NCBI RefSeq assembly: GCF_025024155.1
Contig: NW_026251710.1
Location: 186,001 to 250,000 of the forward strand
Direction: 5' to 3'
DNA: 64,000 nt
Origin: Gamsiella multidivaricata
Taxonomy: Eukaryota > Mortierellomycota > Mortierellomycetes > Mortierellales > Mortierellaceae
Shown: positions 1 through 11,829 of the stretch, one piece after another
Layout: each line of letters opens with the position of its first letter
Numbering within the stretch: the stretch's first letter is position 1
The notes under the pieces: model-generated
Databases searched by the model: none
The model's input: only the letters and a program-made list of their open reading frames with translations
What the model was told of the DNA's origin: nothing
Position numbers and translations under genes: made by a program

Positions 1-856
1 AATTCTGCCATTGGTTGCCCTTCCTCCTGACCACGGCTACAAGCTGTACAGGTACGCAGTAGGAGAGCGGAGCTCAGTGTTGTTATAAACTATAAGAACG
101 ATAACAGATGAGTAGCGAACTAATAGTTACTTTTTTATTTTTTATTTTTTATTTTATTTTATTTTATTTTATTTTATTTTATTTTATTTTATTTTATTTT
201 ATTTTATTTTATTTTATTTTATTTTATTTTATTTTATTTTATTTTATTTTATTTTATTTTATTTTATTTTATTTTATTTTATTTTATTTTATTTTATTTT
301 ATTTTATTTTATTTTATTTTATTTTATTTTATTTTATTTTATTTTATTTTATTTTATTTTATTTTATTTTATTTTATTTTATTTTATTTTATTTTATTTT
401 ATTTATTTTATTTTATTTTATTTTATTTTATTTATTTATTTATTTTTTTGGGGGGGGGACTTCAGATCCATCCTGACACTTCCTCGGACAAAGTTCGACA
501 ATAAGCTCCTTCCACCGGTGGATCCTCAGCTGGAGGACGTTTATTCTCTGGGCGTTTTGATCTGGCGGACATTTAGCGGCAAATCGCCCTGGAATGGCGC
601 AATCGAAGATGACCTCAGGACGATCCGATATCTCGTTAGGAGCGACGATCAGATCAGATTCCAGCTAGAACGTGAGGTAGCAGGCAGGGTGTCCCGCGAG
701 CTTTTGCTGAAGTGCTTGACAGCCGAAGCAGAGACACGTTGGACAGCGCAGCAACTGAGGGAATGGACATTTCGGCCAGAGATATCCGCGCAGTTACTGG
801 CGGAATTTGAGGTTCTCGGCGGAGGACGCAAGAGAATGCGAAAAAACCTAGACTGA
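1..856 (+). CDS. Protein kinase, C-terminal part (5' end outside window)
   Basis: Two exons are visible: 1-51 (continuing from the left) and 466-856, with an intron at 52-465. Exon 1 ends AG before GTACGC and exon 2 starts after TTCAG. The phase-2 junction rebuilds an Arg codon, giving a continuous frame. Exon 2 contains EDVYSLGVLIWRTFSGKSPW, which matches kinase subdomain IX (the D-x-x-S-x-G-x-x-x-W/F helix F motif). A helical C-lobe end follows and the protein finishes on a basic tail RKRMRKNLD before the TGA. The PPVDPQ stretch just before it fits the P+1/APE region. The catalytic loop and glycine loop lie outside the window, so activity and substrate cannot be judged. The long AT-rich intron is unusual (see the repeat entry). 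The class, tyrosine-kinase-like or Ser/Thr, is undetermined. Confidence 0.75.
130..450 (+). repeat. (ATTTT)n microsatellite inside the kinase intron
   Basis: About 300 bases of nearly perfect ATTTT pentamers, with a few 4- and 6-base variant units at both ends. It is followed by a G-run at 450-458 and the acceptor TTCAG at 461-465. It fills most of the 414-base intron. The long frame through it encodes only repeated Phe-Ile-Leu-Tyr and is an artefact of the repeat. Confidence 0.95.
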
Positions 857-1288
857 TGAGCATCCTCCTATGATTGACAGGACGAGCCATTTTTTTTATT
901 ACCTACCTTTCTTTTTTTTTCTTGTTTCATTTTTTTTTTTTTTTTTTTTTTTTTGAGGGACTCGACGCGTCCCTTCTTCATCATTCATACATTCTCTCGT
1001 GAAGTAGAAATGTAAAGTTTTGTACATCAAACTACGAAAGCGTAGTCCTTGTCATATTCCCTCTTTTTCTCGTTCCTGCGCCAACATTTCCGCCTTGTAC
1101 AAAACTTGAAATACACCATTAATTCGAGCATGGAACGAATATCATTATTGCTGCTAAATGAAGAAGATATAGTATAGTAGGTAAATGCGTCAAGGCATGA
1201 GGGTACATGGGTAAAGGCAGTAGCAGATAAAATTCTCTGATGGATATGAAAAATGGAAAGGTGGCATGAAAAGGTATGGAACAGATAT
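857..1288. other. Intergenic: convergent 3' ends
   Basis: The space between the plus-strand kinase end and the minus-strand surface-protein end. It holds homopolymer T runs (about 893-954) and ordinary AT-rich 3'-UTR-like sequence. No gene, RNA or repeat family is recognised. Confidence 0.6.
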
Positions 1289-2503
1289 CTACAAGGCAAG
1301 AAGGAGAGCAACGACCATGGCTGCCAGCGTCACGAAGGTCTGGCTATTTGTGTTGGTGGGCGCGACGGCGGATGCCTTTTTCTCGCCATTGTACTTGTTC
1401 AACAGAGGCGTGATGGTGATAATATCGCTTCCATTCGAGCTTACGCCTTGAGAGGACACGCCGGCCATGGCAGTTGAAACACCAGATACCTGGCTGGCAG
1501 CAGGGGCGACGCTGTTGACGCGCAACTTGGCAGGATTGGACTTACCACCGGGCGTGGCCTTCAGGCCCCTGATGTGGAACTGGCGATCCTGGGCCACGGC
1601 AGCACGATCGTCCGGGCTGGTGAAGGACATCAGGGCGTTGGCATTGTCTCCAGTAGGGATGTGCTTGTTCTTCGCGCGGGCCAGCAATTCAAAGATCGAG
1701 TCGAAACGCTTGTTGATATTGTTCACGACAGCGTGCGCAGGCTTGGAGTCCGAGGTCTTTAGGACCACCCTGAACTTTTCCGAGAAATCAAAGTCAGCCT
1801 TGAGGGTCTTGGGGATAGCCCAGGACTTCCAAAGAAAGGGCTCGTTCTTGTTCGCGATCGCCTGCGGGATCTCGGTTCCCTCGGGGACCAAGGTAACCAG
1901 ATGGATCTTTCCGTATTCGTCGTACAGTTCTAGAGATGCGGTCTTGGGCGCAGGGGTATCCTTGGGTGTCAGCATCCAGAAGTCGATCTTGGACTCGCTG
2001 GCAATGTAGGTCGGACGGTAGTTAAGGTAGTAAAAGTCCAGGCTGGGGCCAGTTGTGGGGAGGTAGGCCAATTGTTGTTTACCTGCGACTTGGGCCTCGA
2101 TCTGGAGTTGGAGAGGGAGTGCAGAAGTCTCGGAGAGACTGAAGGACATGGCTTTGGCCAAGTTGTTGGGCGCAGGGATATTTTTCGCGGGGGCGGCATC
2201 AACCCCTGCGGAAGGGGACATGACGGTGAGAAGGGTGATACATGCGAAGGCGAGGGCGGTCCAGATGGAGCGAGGGCTGACAATGGATACTGGACGGTGC
2301 TTGCGGAGCAGAGGGGAGAGAGGGGTGGAGGGGCGAAGGGAGGAGTGCGTTACATTTGAAGGGATGGCCGATGGGCTCTCAGATGCGGCGTTAAGGAGTA
2401 CCTCTGAGCTAGGGGTATATGTGAGGGGTATAATCATCTTCCGAAGAGACGATTTTAAGAAAGACTTGTCGATCGGAAGTGTGAGCAAAGTTGTCGATGT
2501 CAT
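1289..2503 (-). CDS. Ser/Thr/Ala-rich surface protein, probable GPI anchor
   Basis: The frame reads 404 residues from the ATG at 2503; the open frame extends slightly upstream only through a TTG codon. A second in-frame Met lies at 2437. A hydrophobic segment (SIWTALAFACITLLTVM) at about residues 79-95 looks like a signal or signal-anchor peptide, which makes the long N-terminal lead suspect; an unseen exon or a later start is possible. The middle contains a globular-looking region rich in Asp/Lys/Tyr. The tail is Ser-rich with SNGSDI and ends in a hydrophobic stretch, TFVTLAAMVVALLLAL, without a basic tail, the usual form of a GPI-attachment signal. A cell-wall or plasma-membrane protein is inferred; no family was recognised. 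The gene converges on the kinase gene. Confidence 0.6.
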   Translation of the reverse strand: MTSTTLLTLPIDKSFLKSSLRKMIIPLTYTPSSEVLLNAASESPSAIPSNVTHSSLRPSTPLSPLLRKHRPVSIVSPRSIWTALAFACITLLTVMSPSAGVDAAPAKNIPAPNNLAKAMSFSLSETSALPLQLQIEAQVAGKQQLAYLPTTGPSLDFYYLNYRPTYIASESKIDFWMLTPKDTPAPKTASLELYDEYGKIHLVTLVPEGTEIPQAIANKNEPFLWKSWAIPKTLKADFDFSEKFRVVLKTSDSKPAHAVVNNINKRFDSIFELLARAKNKHIPTGDNANALMSFTSPDDRAAVAQDRQFHIRGLKATPGGKSNPAKLRVNSVAPAASQVSGVSTAMAGVSSQGVSSNGSDIITITPLLNKYNGEKKASAVAPTNTNSQTFVTLAAMVVALLLAL

Positions 2504-4085
2504 TATCAAGAGTCGCGACAAGCACGCAATGGAGTTGCTAGTGGGGAAATTCCGGTCGCTCTTTCTACTGTTGAGCAGGGAGGTGGTTGCGGAGGGATGA
2601 GGATGAGGGTGAAGATGAGGATGGGAGGAGGGCGGACCTGGGGCGGGTAGGGAAGTATGGGGTTAAATATCTAGAACAAGAGCACTGACCATCGACCCGG
2701 TAACTGGGCGAAATCTCCTATACCCGTCAGCTCGTTTCGTAAGGGAAGCTTGGTCAGACACACGGCCTGGAAACCAATATTTTGTGGTCGTTACTCGTTG
2801 GCGTTATTCCACATTCCCGCATGGACCAAGCACGAGCTGCTGATCTTATTTAAATTTTTTAATAATTTCTACACGCGTCGTGTGTGGGACACACAAGCGG
2901 CGCGTACAATTTGTTTCTCTTCAGGGTGGCCTCGGAGTGTTTGATTGCAATCCCAACGAATACGTCTCAGGAGGAGCTGCCGAGGTGAGATGATAGCACA
3001 GGGGTGAATAGTCGTACCACCCTCAGTCATGTATTACAAGGGATAGACTGGACGTGGGTGTCCATCTGTACGTGAATAAAAGATAGACTTGGTACACCGG
3101 CAAATCCCTTAATCATCTCCAATGTATGAAGGGAAGAGCACTTCCGTTAATAGTGACAAAATGCCCGATGTCCGAAGTCGCAATGAAAAGTGCGGGGGCG
3201 GTGAACTTTTAGCACACCTCGGAACGACACATGTACTCACCCTGCAGTAGAGCTAACTCTCGCCCGTACGCTGAGCTGTAAAGGTGGGGTAAATAGATTC
3301 TAAACCCCTTAGAAGTCCGACCTCACACGGCGCCGAGTCGTGTGCGAGAAGAATACTGCGATCAGGGATCCGAATGATAGAGAGAAAGGAACGAAGCGGA
3401 TGCACATTTGACACTGCAAACCAGTTTTCGCTACTTCGGGATTTGGATCTGTCATCGTCCTGGTGGTTCTGTAAAGCGAGGGAAGGACGATCTCGAGAAG
3501 ATTAGCGGAGCAGGGTTCCCGATGATCCACATTTTTTTTTCCCTTCATGTCACACGCGCGTGCGTGCATCTTTCCAATCTTGTCGAGCGTTAAGGAAAAT
3601 TGTGGGGAAGTCCACGAGCATCTGCTAGAGAACTTAACTTTATGGGAAGAAAAAGAAAAAAGTGGGGAAACTAGCGCATTGAATAGGGTACGACGAATGG
3701 ATCGTGCCTCTGCTTGCCCCGCATTCCGACTTTATCTTTTTTTATCACGTACCCCGCATTTCATGCAACAGTTAATACTTGAGGGTAGATAAGTCCATGG
3801 ATATAGGCAAGATAGTAGATACCAGTTCTCGCCAAGTTTATTCGTGGAGAAATACGTGTCGGTCTGACTGTTGACACTCAGCGAAGGAATAATGCAAGAA
3901 TGCTAATCGATTCGACACTAAAGACAACTTTGTGAAGGACGATTGTCCATTGACATCGCAACCATTGGCCCCGCAGATAAATCTTGGTGCCTGAGTAGAT
4001 TGCAGATGCGATATGTCGCCAGCCACTGGGTTCGGTACCTGTCTAGGATGCATAGCTAGAGAGAACAGTACTCTTTTGCTCATAC
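2504..4085. other. Intergenic, no gene assigned
   Basis: Upstream sequence of the surface-protein gene with no long codon-biased frame. On the minus strand, 3850-4040 continues in a frame that could follow the exon-like segment at 4086-4218 (text such as VPNPVAGDISHLQSTQ after a possible 47-base intron). No stop-bounded gene model could be closed, so nothing further is called here. Confidence 0.45.
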
Positions 4086-4218
4086 CTGCTCAATGGTTTC
4101 TGCGGCACCAACCATGGTAGCCCAAAGGCCTAACCATCCTGCCTCGCGGCACAGTTGCATCGGAGGGATGAAACCTTGACCCCAGGAAGAGGAATCGCCG
4201 CCAGCCAATGATTTTCTC
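4086..4218 (-). CDS. Exon-like segment of an unidentified gene (partial)
   Basis: This 133-base stretch on the minus strand reads 44 codons without a stop, starting after an AG and ending CAG before GTATGAG, a good donor. The peptide contains SSWGQGFIPPMQLCREAGWL and ATMVGAAETIEQ, which looks like real protein rather than noise. A second coding-like stretch lies just downstream on the same strand (about 3914-4038). Upstream (4330-4440) there is a hydrophobic reading VLLLLFTQPSLHAFA that lacks an ATG. Together they may belong to a small secreted-protein gene, intact or decayed. No family is recognised. Confidence 0.3.
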
Positions 4219-5740
4219 CTTCAGGGATTGAGGTTTGTACAACGAGGGCGATATAGGAATCTTATTTCGACTGAATTGGCATTTCTATTAAGCGCGTCTT
4301 TTACTCTCCAGAAAATTAAAAAAAAAAATGGATACGAACGTTCATGCACTGCGGTATGGTTCGTTTCGACTCGCTGAAGTAGACGTCCTCCTATCGCAAA
4401 CGCATGCAGAGAGGGCTGAGTGAAGAGCAAGAGTAGCACCTCTACACTGCCATTCTTGTTTTTCGATCCACCTCTCCCTCACTTGCGTTACAATAGGAAG
4501 CGGGGAGCAAGGGACAGTATGATAAACTGCTATCTATCGCGACTTCTCTCGCTTCATCCCGAGTTGATCCTGATCCAATTAACACCAAATAACTTGACAT
4601 GCCTAGCACTTTCTTTGAAAAGGGAAGTCTAGAACACAGCATCGAGAGGTTCTTTAACCATCATGCTGTGGCAGCCACAACGCGCCTGCATTGATAATGT
4701 ACCTTGGCATTCAAAAAAGAAACCGTCAAGGATGATAAATATTTGATATCATAAGTGGTCTAGTGGGCATGGATTTATCGAGGAAATTATAAGAGACTGG
4801 CACCCATCCTTTTGTGATAAGTGGAAATGAACAGAAATGGTGATACGCGGCACCTCGTTGGGTTTGCTCCGAGGCCCACGGTGATTGGGGCCATTGGAAC
4901 TAGCGTGGATGGGCAGGCCCCTGATTCAACCGCTTTTCCTGTTCGACTATTGTTACAGCTATTTCCCGTCGTCTCACCAAGTAGATCTATTACAGTGGCT
5001 GTCCATGAACTCTACTTCCTCCATACTTACGTCCGCAACTAAGCTTTTCTATCTCCAATTCAATGACAGCATTAGACGTTCCTGCCACTCATCCTCGATG
5101 CACCTCCTCATGGAGAGGAACTTTGTCGAGACGGTGCATCGAGCCTTCTCACTCCGATCCACCATCGTCCGGGGGCACTCCCTTGGTCCTGTCCACAACT
5201 GCTATAAAAGAGGACACCATCCTCACCGCCTTTTTCTTCTTTGCCTCTGTTTGCCTCTTCAAGTTCTTTCCCCTCTCCCCCTCCTTATTTACAGCCCCTG
5301 GCGACCGCGGTTCCCCTGCTTCACCCGCGGTTCATAGTCGATCTTCCTTGACACTATACATTCTCGTCTGTACAAAAAACAGCAAGAACACACCAGTATT
5401 GGCAAGCGCCAGCCATCCAAAGCCGCTGTACCATCAACAAACCAACAACCACAACAACCACAACAGCCACAACATCGTCTAAACAATACCCATCCAAATA
5501 GTACAAACAGCGTTTGCCATCACGGACCCTGTTGTACACATAGCAAACCCGCAGCTCCTTTCCCATCAGCTTCCCAGAAAACGCTACTCAGCATCGACTT
5601 GTTGACAAGGTTGAACACACCTTTCGCGATCCCCTTCACACCTTTTTATATTCCTTTTTGGTGTATAACTCGAAAAAAAAAATACTTTTATCGTCTTCCA
5701 TCCTCTATTCATCTATAAAAACCTCTTTAAGCAGCCCATC
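4219..5740. other. Intergenic, including the MFS gene promoter
   Basis: No convincing coding region. The last 500 bases are C- and T-rich with CAACAAC tracts (5445-5475) and TATA-like TTTTTATATTCC near 5642, typical of a fungal promoter and 5' leader for the transporter at 5741. Confidence 0.5.
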
Positions 5741-7513
5741 ATGGTAAAACTCAATCCATTCCGCTCCGTTCACGAGGGCAGCACGACTAACAGCAGTATC
5801 AGTACTGTGCAGGACAAGACAGCACACCACAAGCGCCCTGCGTCCTCGAGACGATCGTCGTACGAATCTGCGACCCAGGGCAACGGTGTTGTTCTTGCTA
5901 AGAACGAACGCTACGACGCCACGCACGATCACGGCCACCACAGCCGCCCCGCATCCGTCAATGCCACGTTTGATGGTGGCATTGTCATGGAATCTGGTTT
6001 CCGCGGCTACCTTGTCGTCTTTGGCGGTTTTTTGGTAAGGCACAATTCCTGAGCCAGCCCTCGCTTGGAAATTCCTTTTTCATTAGTTATCGACTCATCA
6101 TCCAGTCAGCAATCTGTCCTATCATCGGCTTTTTCCCGCCTCGGGTGCAAGTCCTGAGTCCACTTTAACTCTTTGGTCTGGTTCGTCATCGGTGCCAGTC
6201 TAATCAGACATTCGGAAACTTTTCTTACCCCGGATTTTCTTATTCTTCTGATCTGACCATTCCGTAACTCTTGAACCAGCTGAACTAATAACTCTATTCT
6301 CTATTATTATTATTATTGTTATTATTTCTTTTGACGTCTTGGTCTACAGATCATCATGGCTGCCATCGGATATGTCTCCATCTATGGCATTTTCCAGTCC
6401 CAATACAATGACATCTACGGCGCCAAGGGCCAATCCCAGTCAAGCATCTCCTTCGTCGGCTCTCTGGCTGTAGGCTTCCAGTTTGGCTTTACTATCATTT
6501 CTGGCCCAGTCATGAATCGATTCGGCCACAAGGTCATCCTCTGGTCCGGCACCATCATTGGCTCGCTCGGTCTATTGCTTGCGTCCTGGGGTACCGAACT
6601 CTGGCACCTTTATCTGACTCAGGGTGTGATGTTTGGCATTGGTGTCTCGCTCCTGAACCTCGCTGCCACCGCCATTCCTCCTCTCTGGTATGACAAACAC
6701 CGTGGCATGGCCATGGGAATCTGCTTCTGCGGCGCCGGTATCGGTGGTCTCGCGTTCGGATTCATCATCCCGGCATTGATCAACGCCGTCGGCATCTACT
6801 GGACCTTGAGAATCTACGCTATCTTCCACTTTGTATGCACTGCCTTTGCCTCGCTCGTGATGCGCGCACCCCGCCAGCTGGCCGGTCCTCCAATTGATAC
6901 CCGCAAAGACACCATCAATCTCGGGATTCTTAAGGACCCTGGCTTCATGCTCTGGTTCTTCAGTGCTGCTCTGTTTGGCTTCGCCTACATCATTCCCTTC
7001 ACTTACGTGCCGTCGTATGCCAAGGACATTGTGGGCCTCGATCCCAACATCCAGGGTGGCCAATTGCTCTCGATTATGTCGGCCGCCAATGCTGTAGGAC
7101 GTATCGTCATTGGTGTCTGCGGCGATCGTCTTGGCGCCATCCGCGTGGCTGCCTTCTCGTTTATTGCAGCTGGTGTGTCATGCTTTATCTGGATGTTTGC
7201 GCATTCGTATGGAGCGCTGGTTGGATTTTCTATCATGTATGGCTTCTTCTCGGGTGCGTTCTTTACGTTGGTCGCATCGATCACTGCTAATATTGTTGGC
7301 TTGACCCACCTGGGATCCGGTCTCACGGTCATCTTCTTGACGAACACTCCTGGAAACCTGTTCACGCTTCCCATTGCTGGCAGGATCATCGAGGGCGCGG
7401 GCGAATATAAGAACATGATTGGATACAATGCTGCGATGTATCTCGCATCCGGTGCGCTACTCTTGGTCCTCATGTTCTACAACCACCACACCAAGCGAGT
7501 CGACGCAGTCTAA
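5741..7513 (+). CDS. MFS transporter, monocarboxylate (MCT/MCH) type
   Basis: Two exons, 5741-6034 and 6350-7513, separated by a 315-base intron (GTAAGG...CTACAG, phase 0), give 485 residues. The first about 85 residues are hydrophilic and Ser/His-rich, a cytosolic N-tail. The membrane part starts at ESGFRGYLVVFGGFL, the position of the MCT-family TM1 motif, and is followed by about twelve hydrophobic segments. The TM2-TM3 loop contains NRFGHKVILW, and the TM4-5 region HRGMAMGICFCGAGIGGL, both typical of fungal MCT-like carriers. The protein ends in a short polar tail (HTKRVDAV). Such carriers move monocarboxylates, riboflavin or related solutes across the plasma or organelle membrane; the substrate cannot be read here. 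An ATT repeat lies in the intron just before the acceptor. Confidence 0.85.
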
Positions 7514-8504
7514 GACGCGCACGCATACGGGACGCGGTTCATAACGCAAGGTGCCCTATAATTTTATAGACTTTAGTATCCATATATGTATCATATATAC
7601 ATTCAATAAATGGACATCCACATCTACTTCGTGTTCGTTCGTGCAAACATGATCGATACTCAGACCTCAAGCGAGCAGCACTACCATCACGTATAGCATT
7701 GAAAAGGGTTTGGCTTTGGCGATTTCTTTGGTCCATGGTGCCATGATTACATGAATAAATACGCCGACAGCGAACAAGCGAACGGCCCGCTGCTCCCTAG
7801 AAACTTTTGCGGCATATACGGTAGGACAGCCAAGGAGATGCAATCGTAAATGGAAAGAAATACATCGCCGTGCTGTGACAAATTCAAGAGCGGTCTGAAT
7901 CAGCTTTGATATCGCTCTGGATGCCTTCGCGAGGATCCCCACATTTGATTTCGACAAGCTGGTCCGGCAGACAGCAGGGTTTTTCTGAAGATGATTTAAG
8001 GAGGGAGTATTTCCGATCAAAGGGCTCATACAAGGTGCACTGGATGGAGTAGCTTCCGTGAAGAAGTCCGTACGCTAAGACTCGCAGACTATTTCCATCA
8101 TGGTACTGGTGAAGAGTCGTCTTCGCACGTTACCCAAGCGCAGGAGGGGCTGGACTAAGTGTATTGCTGAAATAAAGGGCACATTTCCCCGCACAGCTTT
8201 TAGCTCAATTGCAGAAGGACTCACTCAGCCACTGTCAATTGGTGTCGGAGTGTGGGGTAAGGAGGGAGCCGTGGGAGATCAGATGCTGATGAAGCGCCGA
8301 GTGCCTGGTTCCCCTGTCCCCAGTTACATGAGCAAAAACCGACTAGCCAAGACTCTCTTCACCTCGTTCCTCACATCACCCCATCGTCCGGCTCCATTCT
8401 TAATCCTTCCTCATCGGGTTCGTTCCTGCTCGCCATCGCACTTTCATTCTCAGGTTCCTGAAAGACGCACTTTCGACTTTACGACCCATATTCCCTACTG
8501 CCCC
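7514..8504. other. Intergenic: MFS 3' end and BPL1 upstream region
   Basis: AATAAA at about 7605 probably serves the transporter. From 8100 an open frame runs into BPL1 but lacks protein-like character before the Met at 8505, so it is treated as leader. No other feature seen. Confidence 0.5.
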
Positions 8505-10234
8505 ATGAATATCCTCGTTTACTCTGGAGACGGCACCTCCCGGACCTCGCTCATTCACACCGTCAACAGTCTTCGCTCCCTGGTCGGACAACACTACGAT
8601 GTTATGAAAATCGACGAGAAGGGCCTGCTCACGGAGCCATGGGAGGAGTCCACCTCTCTCCTTGTGATACCTGGGGGCAAGGATCTGCCCTATGTGCGGG
8701 ACCTCAATGGACCTGTGAATGACAAGATCAGGAGCTATGTTCATTCTGGAGGAAGGTTCTTTGGTATCTGCGCCGGTGCGTATTATGGAGCGGACCGGAT
8801 CACCTTTGAACGGGGTTCGCCATTGGAGGTATTAGGATCCAGAGAACTGAAGTTCTATCCGGGAGAGTGCCGAGGCGGTGTGTACCCAGGATTCGTATAC
8901 GAGTCTGAGAGTGGGGCGAATGCTGTTGGACTCCAACTTAATAGGGACTTGCTTGCTCTGGATCAACCTGGACTAGATGAACTAAAGGTCTACTTCAACG
9001 GAGGCGGATATTTTGTCGATGCGGACAAGTATCCAGGAACACAAACCCTCGCCTGGTACAAAAACGAGCCGGGTCAGATCGATGCCGACATCCCAGGAAA
9101 TAAGGCAGCGATGGTGGCATGTCAGTTCGGAAAGGGTTTGGCGGTTCTTACAGGAGTGCATCCCGAATACGATGCTACACATCTGGATCCCAGGAACCCA
9201 GAGTACGGGCCCCAGCCCAATGTTGTTACTCGACTACTAGAAAAGGAGGGCGAGCGGCGAATATTCTTGAGGAGCGTCTTGGCAAAGATGGGACTCAACA
9301 TTACGCAACCAGAGCCTACTAATGCGGTCGCTGTGCTGCCGCCAGGAGCAATCCAGGGTGTGCCCGCGATCACACCGCTCTACCTCGCCTCGATCCACCC
9401 ATCGTATACTGCTCAACTGACGAGGTCCCTCACTGGACTCGCTAGTGCAGACAGTCAAATCCAGGAAGCCAACGACACCTTTCAGTTAGTCCCGTCGCCT
9501 CAACATCCCGTTCCTGCGCACTCACCAGTCGTGACTGAGACTGAGGAAGGAGAAGGTGAAGAGAAGGTCACCAAGAACATCATCTTGTGCCCAAGTGAGC
9601 CACCGTCTTCAGCCCTGACACCAGAGTTCGACATGAGGCTCTTTTTTGGACACCTTCAACAAATACGTCAACAGGCGCAGGACCCCCAGAACCCTTTCAG
9701 AGGTGGCTACAAATTTGGCAACAGTCTCTTGTACGGTCAAGTCGTTACCTCGACACAAACGATGCTTGACAAGAACTTTGGGCTTTGCCAACAGCTTCCG
9801 GATGGATTTGTGTGTAATGCGACGATCCAGGTCTCTGGACGAGGGCGCGGCCGAAACTCTTGGATCTCACCGCCGGGTTGCTTACAGTTCTCGATGGTAT
9901 TGCGACATCCTGTGCAGGCAGCACATGCATCGGCGGTCTTTGTGCAGTACTTGGTCGCGCTTGCTGTCGTTGAGGGTGTGTGCTCGTTGCCGGGGTATGA
10001 GGACGTCCCATTGAGATTGAAGTGGCCGAATGATATCTATGCGGAGGCACCGCTGGAACACCCTTCACAAGCCCAGGCGGGGGTGAAGCCCAAGATGATC
10101 AAGATCGGAGGAGTGCTCGTGAACTCGAATTTCAGCGGGTCTGAGTTCTTGCTGGTGATTGGTAGGAGCTGGTCCCAAAATGCATACATGGATGGCAAGT
10201 ATTCTGTCGAGACAGAAGAAGATGGCTAACAGCG

Positions 10235-10271
<37 letters not shown>

Positions 10272-10723
10272 TTTTTTTCATCTTGCTTTTTCTTCGCTTT
10301 ACAGGATGCGGCGTGAACACCACGAACCCGAATCCGACGACATCTATCAACCACCTCATCCGATACCATAACAGGATCACTGGCAAAGATCTTGCCCTCT
10401 TCACCCAGGAGTCCCTCCTAGCCCAGATCCTCTTAAAATTCGAACAGCTTCATGAGCAATTCCTCGGCGGTAATGGGCGCGGGTTCGCGCAATTTGAAGA
10501 GATGTACTACAAAAGGTGGCTGCATTCGGATGCCCTGGTAACATTGACGACGATGACCCCTCATCGACGTGTTCGCATCAAAGGTGTTACATTGGACTAT
10601 GGTCTACTAAAGACCGTGGCTGTAGATGATCAGGGACGGGATATTATAGGGGAAGAGTATCGACTGCAGCCGGATGGTAATAGCTTCGACATGCTCAAGG
10701 GGCTCATCTCTCTCAAAGCATGA
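8505..10723 (+). CDS. BPL1: Biotin-protein ligase (holocarboxylase synthetase)
   Basis: Exons 8505-10161 and 10305-10723 join in phase 1 to give 691 residues, close to yeast Bpl1 (690). The ATG at 8505 (MNILVYSGDGTSRTS) is the family's N-terminus; 135 codons open upstream of it are not conserved-looking. The N-terminal half has a glutamine-amidotransferase-like fold: LLVIPGGKDLPYVRDL and FFGICAGAYYGA. The catalytic half carries GRGRGRNSWISPPG near residue 445 (biotin/ATP-binding loop), LKWPNDIYAE near 506 and KIGGVLVNS. The last exon encodes the rest of the ligase and the C-terminal cap (VTLDYGLLKTVAVDDQGRDI). The enzyme activates biotin as biotinyl-AMP and attaches it to carboxylases such as pyruvate and acetyl-CoA carboxylase. 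The intron has a long T-tract before its acceptor. Confidence 0.95.
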
Positions 10724-11829
10724 TCGTGTCAGTCTTGAATAAACCGATTATATATTGATCTCGCTCAATGGGTCCTGAAACTGTCTGCTCACCTATTTTT
10801 CTTATTGTTTTCGAGCGGTGAGTGAGTTGTGGACCGAGTCCAATCGGGGACAGTAAAGGTTTAATGGCAAACGATTGCTCATGAATGCTATGCTGATCAT
10901 TAAGAAAGGTTTGAATAACGCTCACAGTAATTTCAGGGTCGGGGACTACGCTGTTGCCATTTGGTTATCTATCCAGGGCTGGTGACCTGGTGCCCCATGT
11001 GGACATGTGTATAAGTAAGCGGATAAACGGACTAGTCGACCATTCAAGTCTCGACAGTTGAAGGATGAAATAAAAAACATAAAGAGATGATGACCATGTG
11101 GCATCCAGGATCCAGGATCATCCCCTTTGGTATGTTAATTCAGGGGAATAGGGGAATAGGGAAGAGGGAGGAGGCATCCCTGATAAGACTGGCACACTGA
11201 ATGGAGGGTAGAGACCGACGATGGGAGACTCTGATGGGTGTAAATTGCGCACTTGGGCAGGCTCTTTGCAAAGGAAGGCCTGTGTAACATCGAGCGAAGG
11301 GGGTGGGGGGGGGGGGGGGAGAAGGGGGGGCAGGGATTAGACGAAACAAGGGGTTGGGTGAGAACAAGGGGGGGCGGACACATACACAGCACTGCAGATG
11401 ATTCGATGGAGAGACGGCAGGTCTCCCCTGAGTGTTTACCCGCCGAGGGCCTTGGACCCGATCACACATCTGCATTGGCCCACCGAGACCCGTATAAAGA
11501 CATGCGGCAGCGCCTTCCTTCTCCTCTCTTTCTTTTCTCATACTGTTGCCACCAACTCTATTACCTCTACAACTCTGTCTATCTGTACAATACCCATTCC
11601 CCATTGCCGATCCACATATTAGCATCCACACCTCCATCCGCTTTCTTTGAACACCTCGCCTCCCCCATCTCTCTCTCCTCATCCAGACACGATCCTCCTT
11701 CGCTGATACGTACCACCGCCACTACCGCTACCACCGTTACCACCGCCGCTTCACATCTACCGCGCCCAACTCGCTCGCTCTTCCTCACCATCAGCCTGCC
11801 CCCCTTCCCTGCACTCTGCTCACTACAAC
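10724..11829. other. Intergenic: BPL1 3' side and promoter of the next gene
   Basis: G-rich stretches at about 11299-11330, a TATA-like GTATAAAG near 11491, and then a strongly C/T-rich leader with CCACTACCG-type repeats (11710-11750) running to the ATG at 11830. No RNA gene or other CDS is recognised. Confidence 0.5.

Noticed and set aside
108..476. 122-codon frame rich in Phe-Ile-Leu-Tyr
   Set aside because: It is a translation of the ATTTT microsatellite, which lies in an intron.
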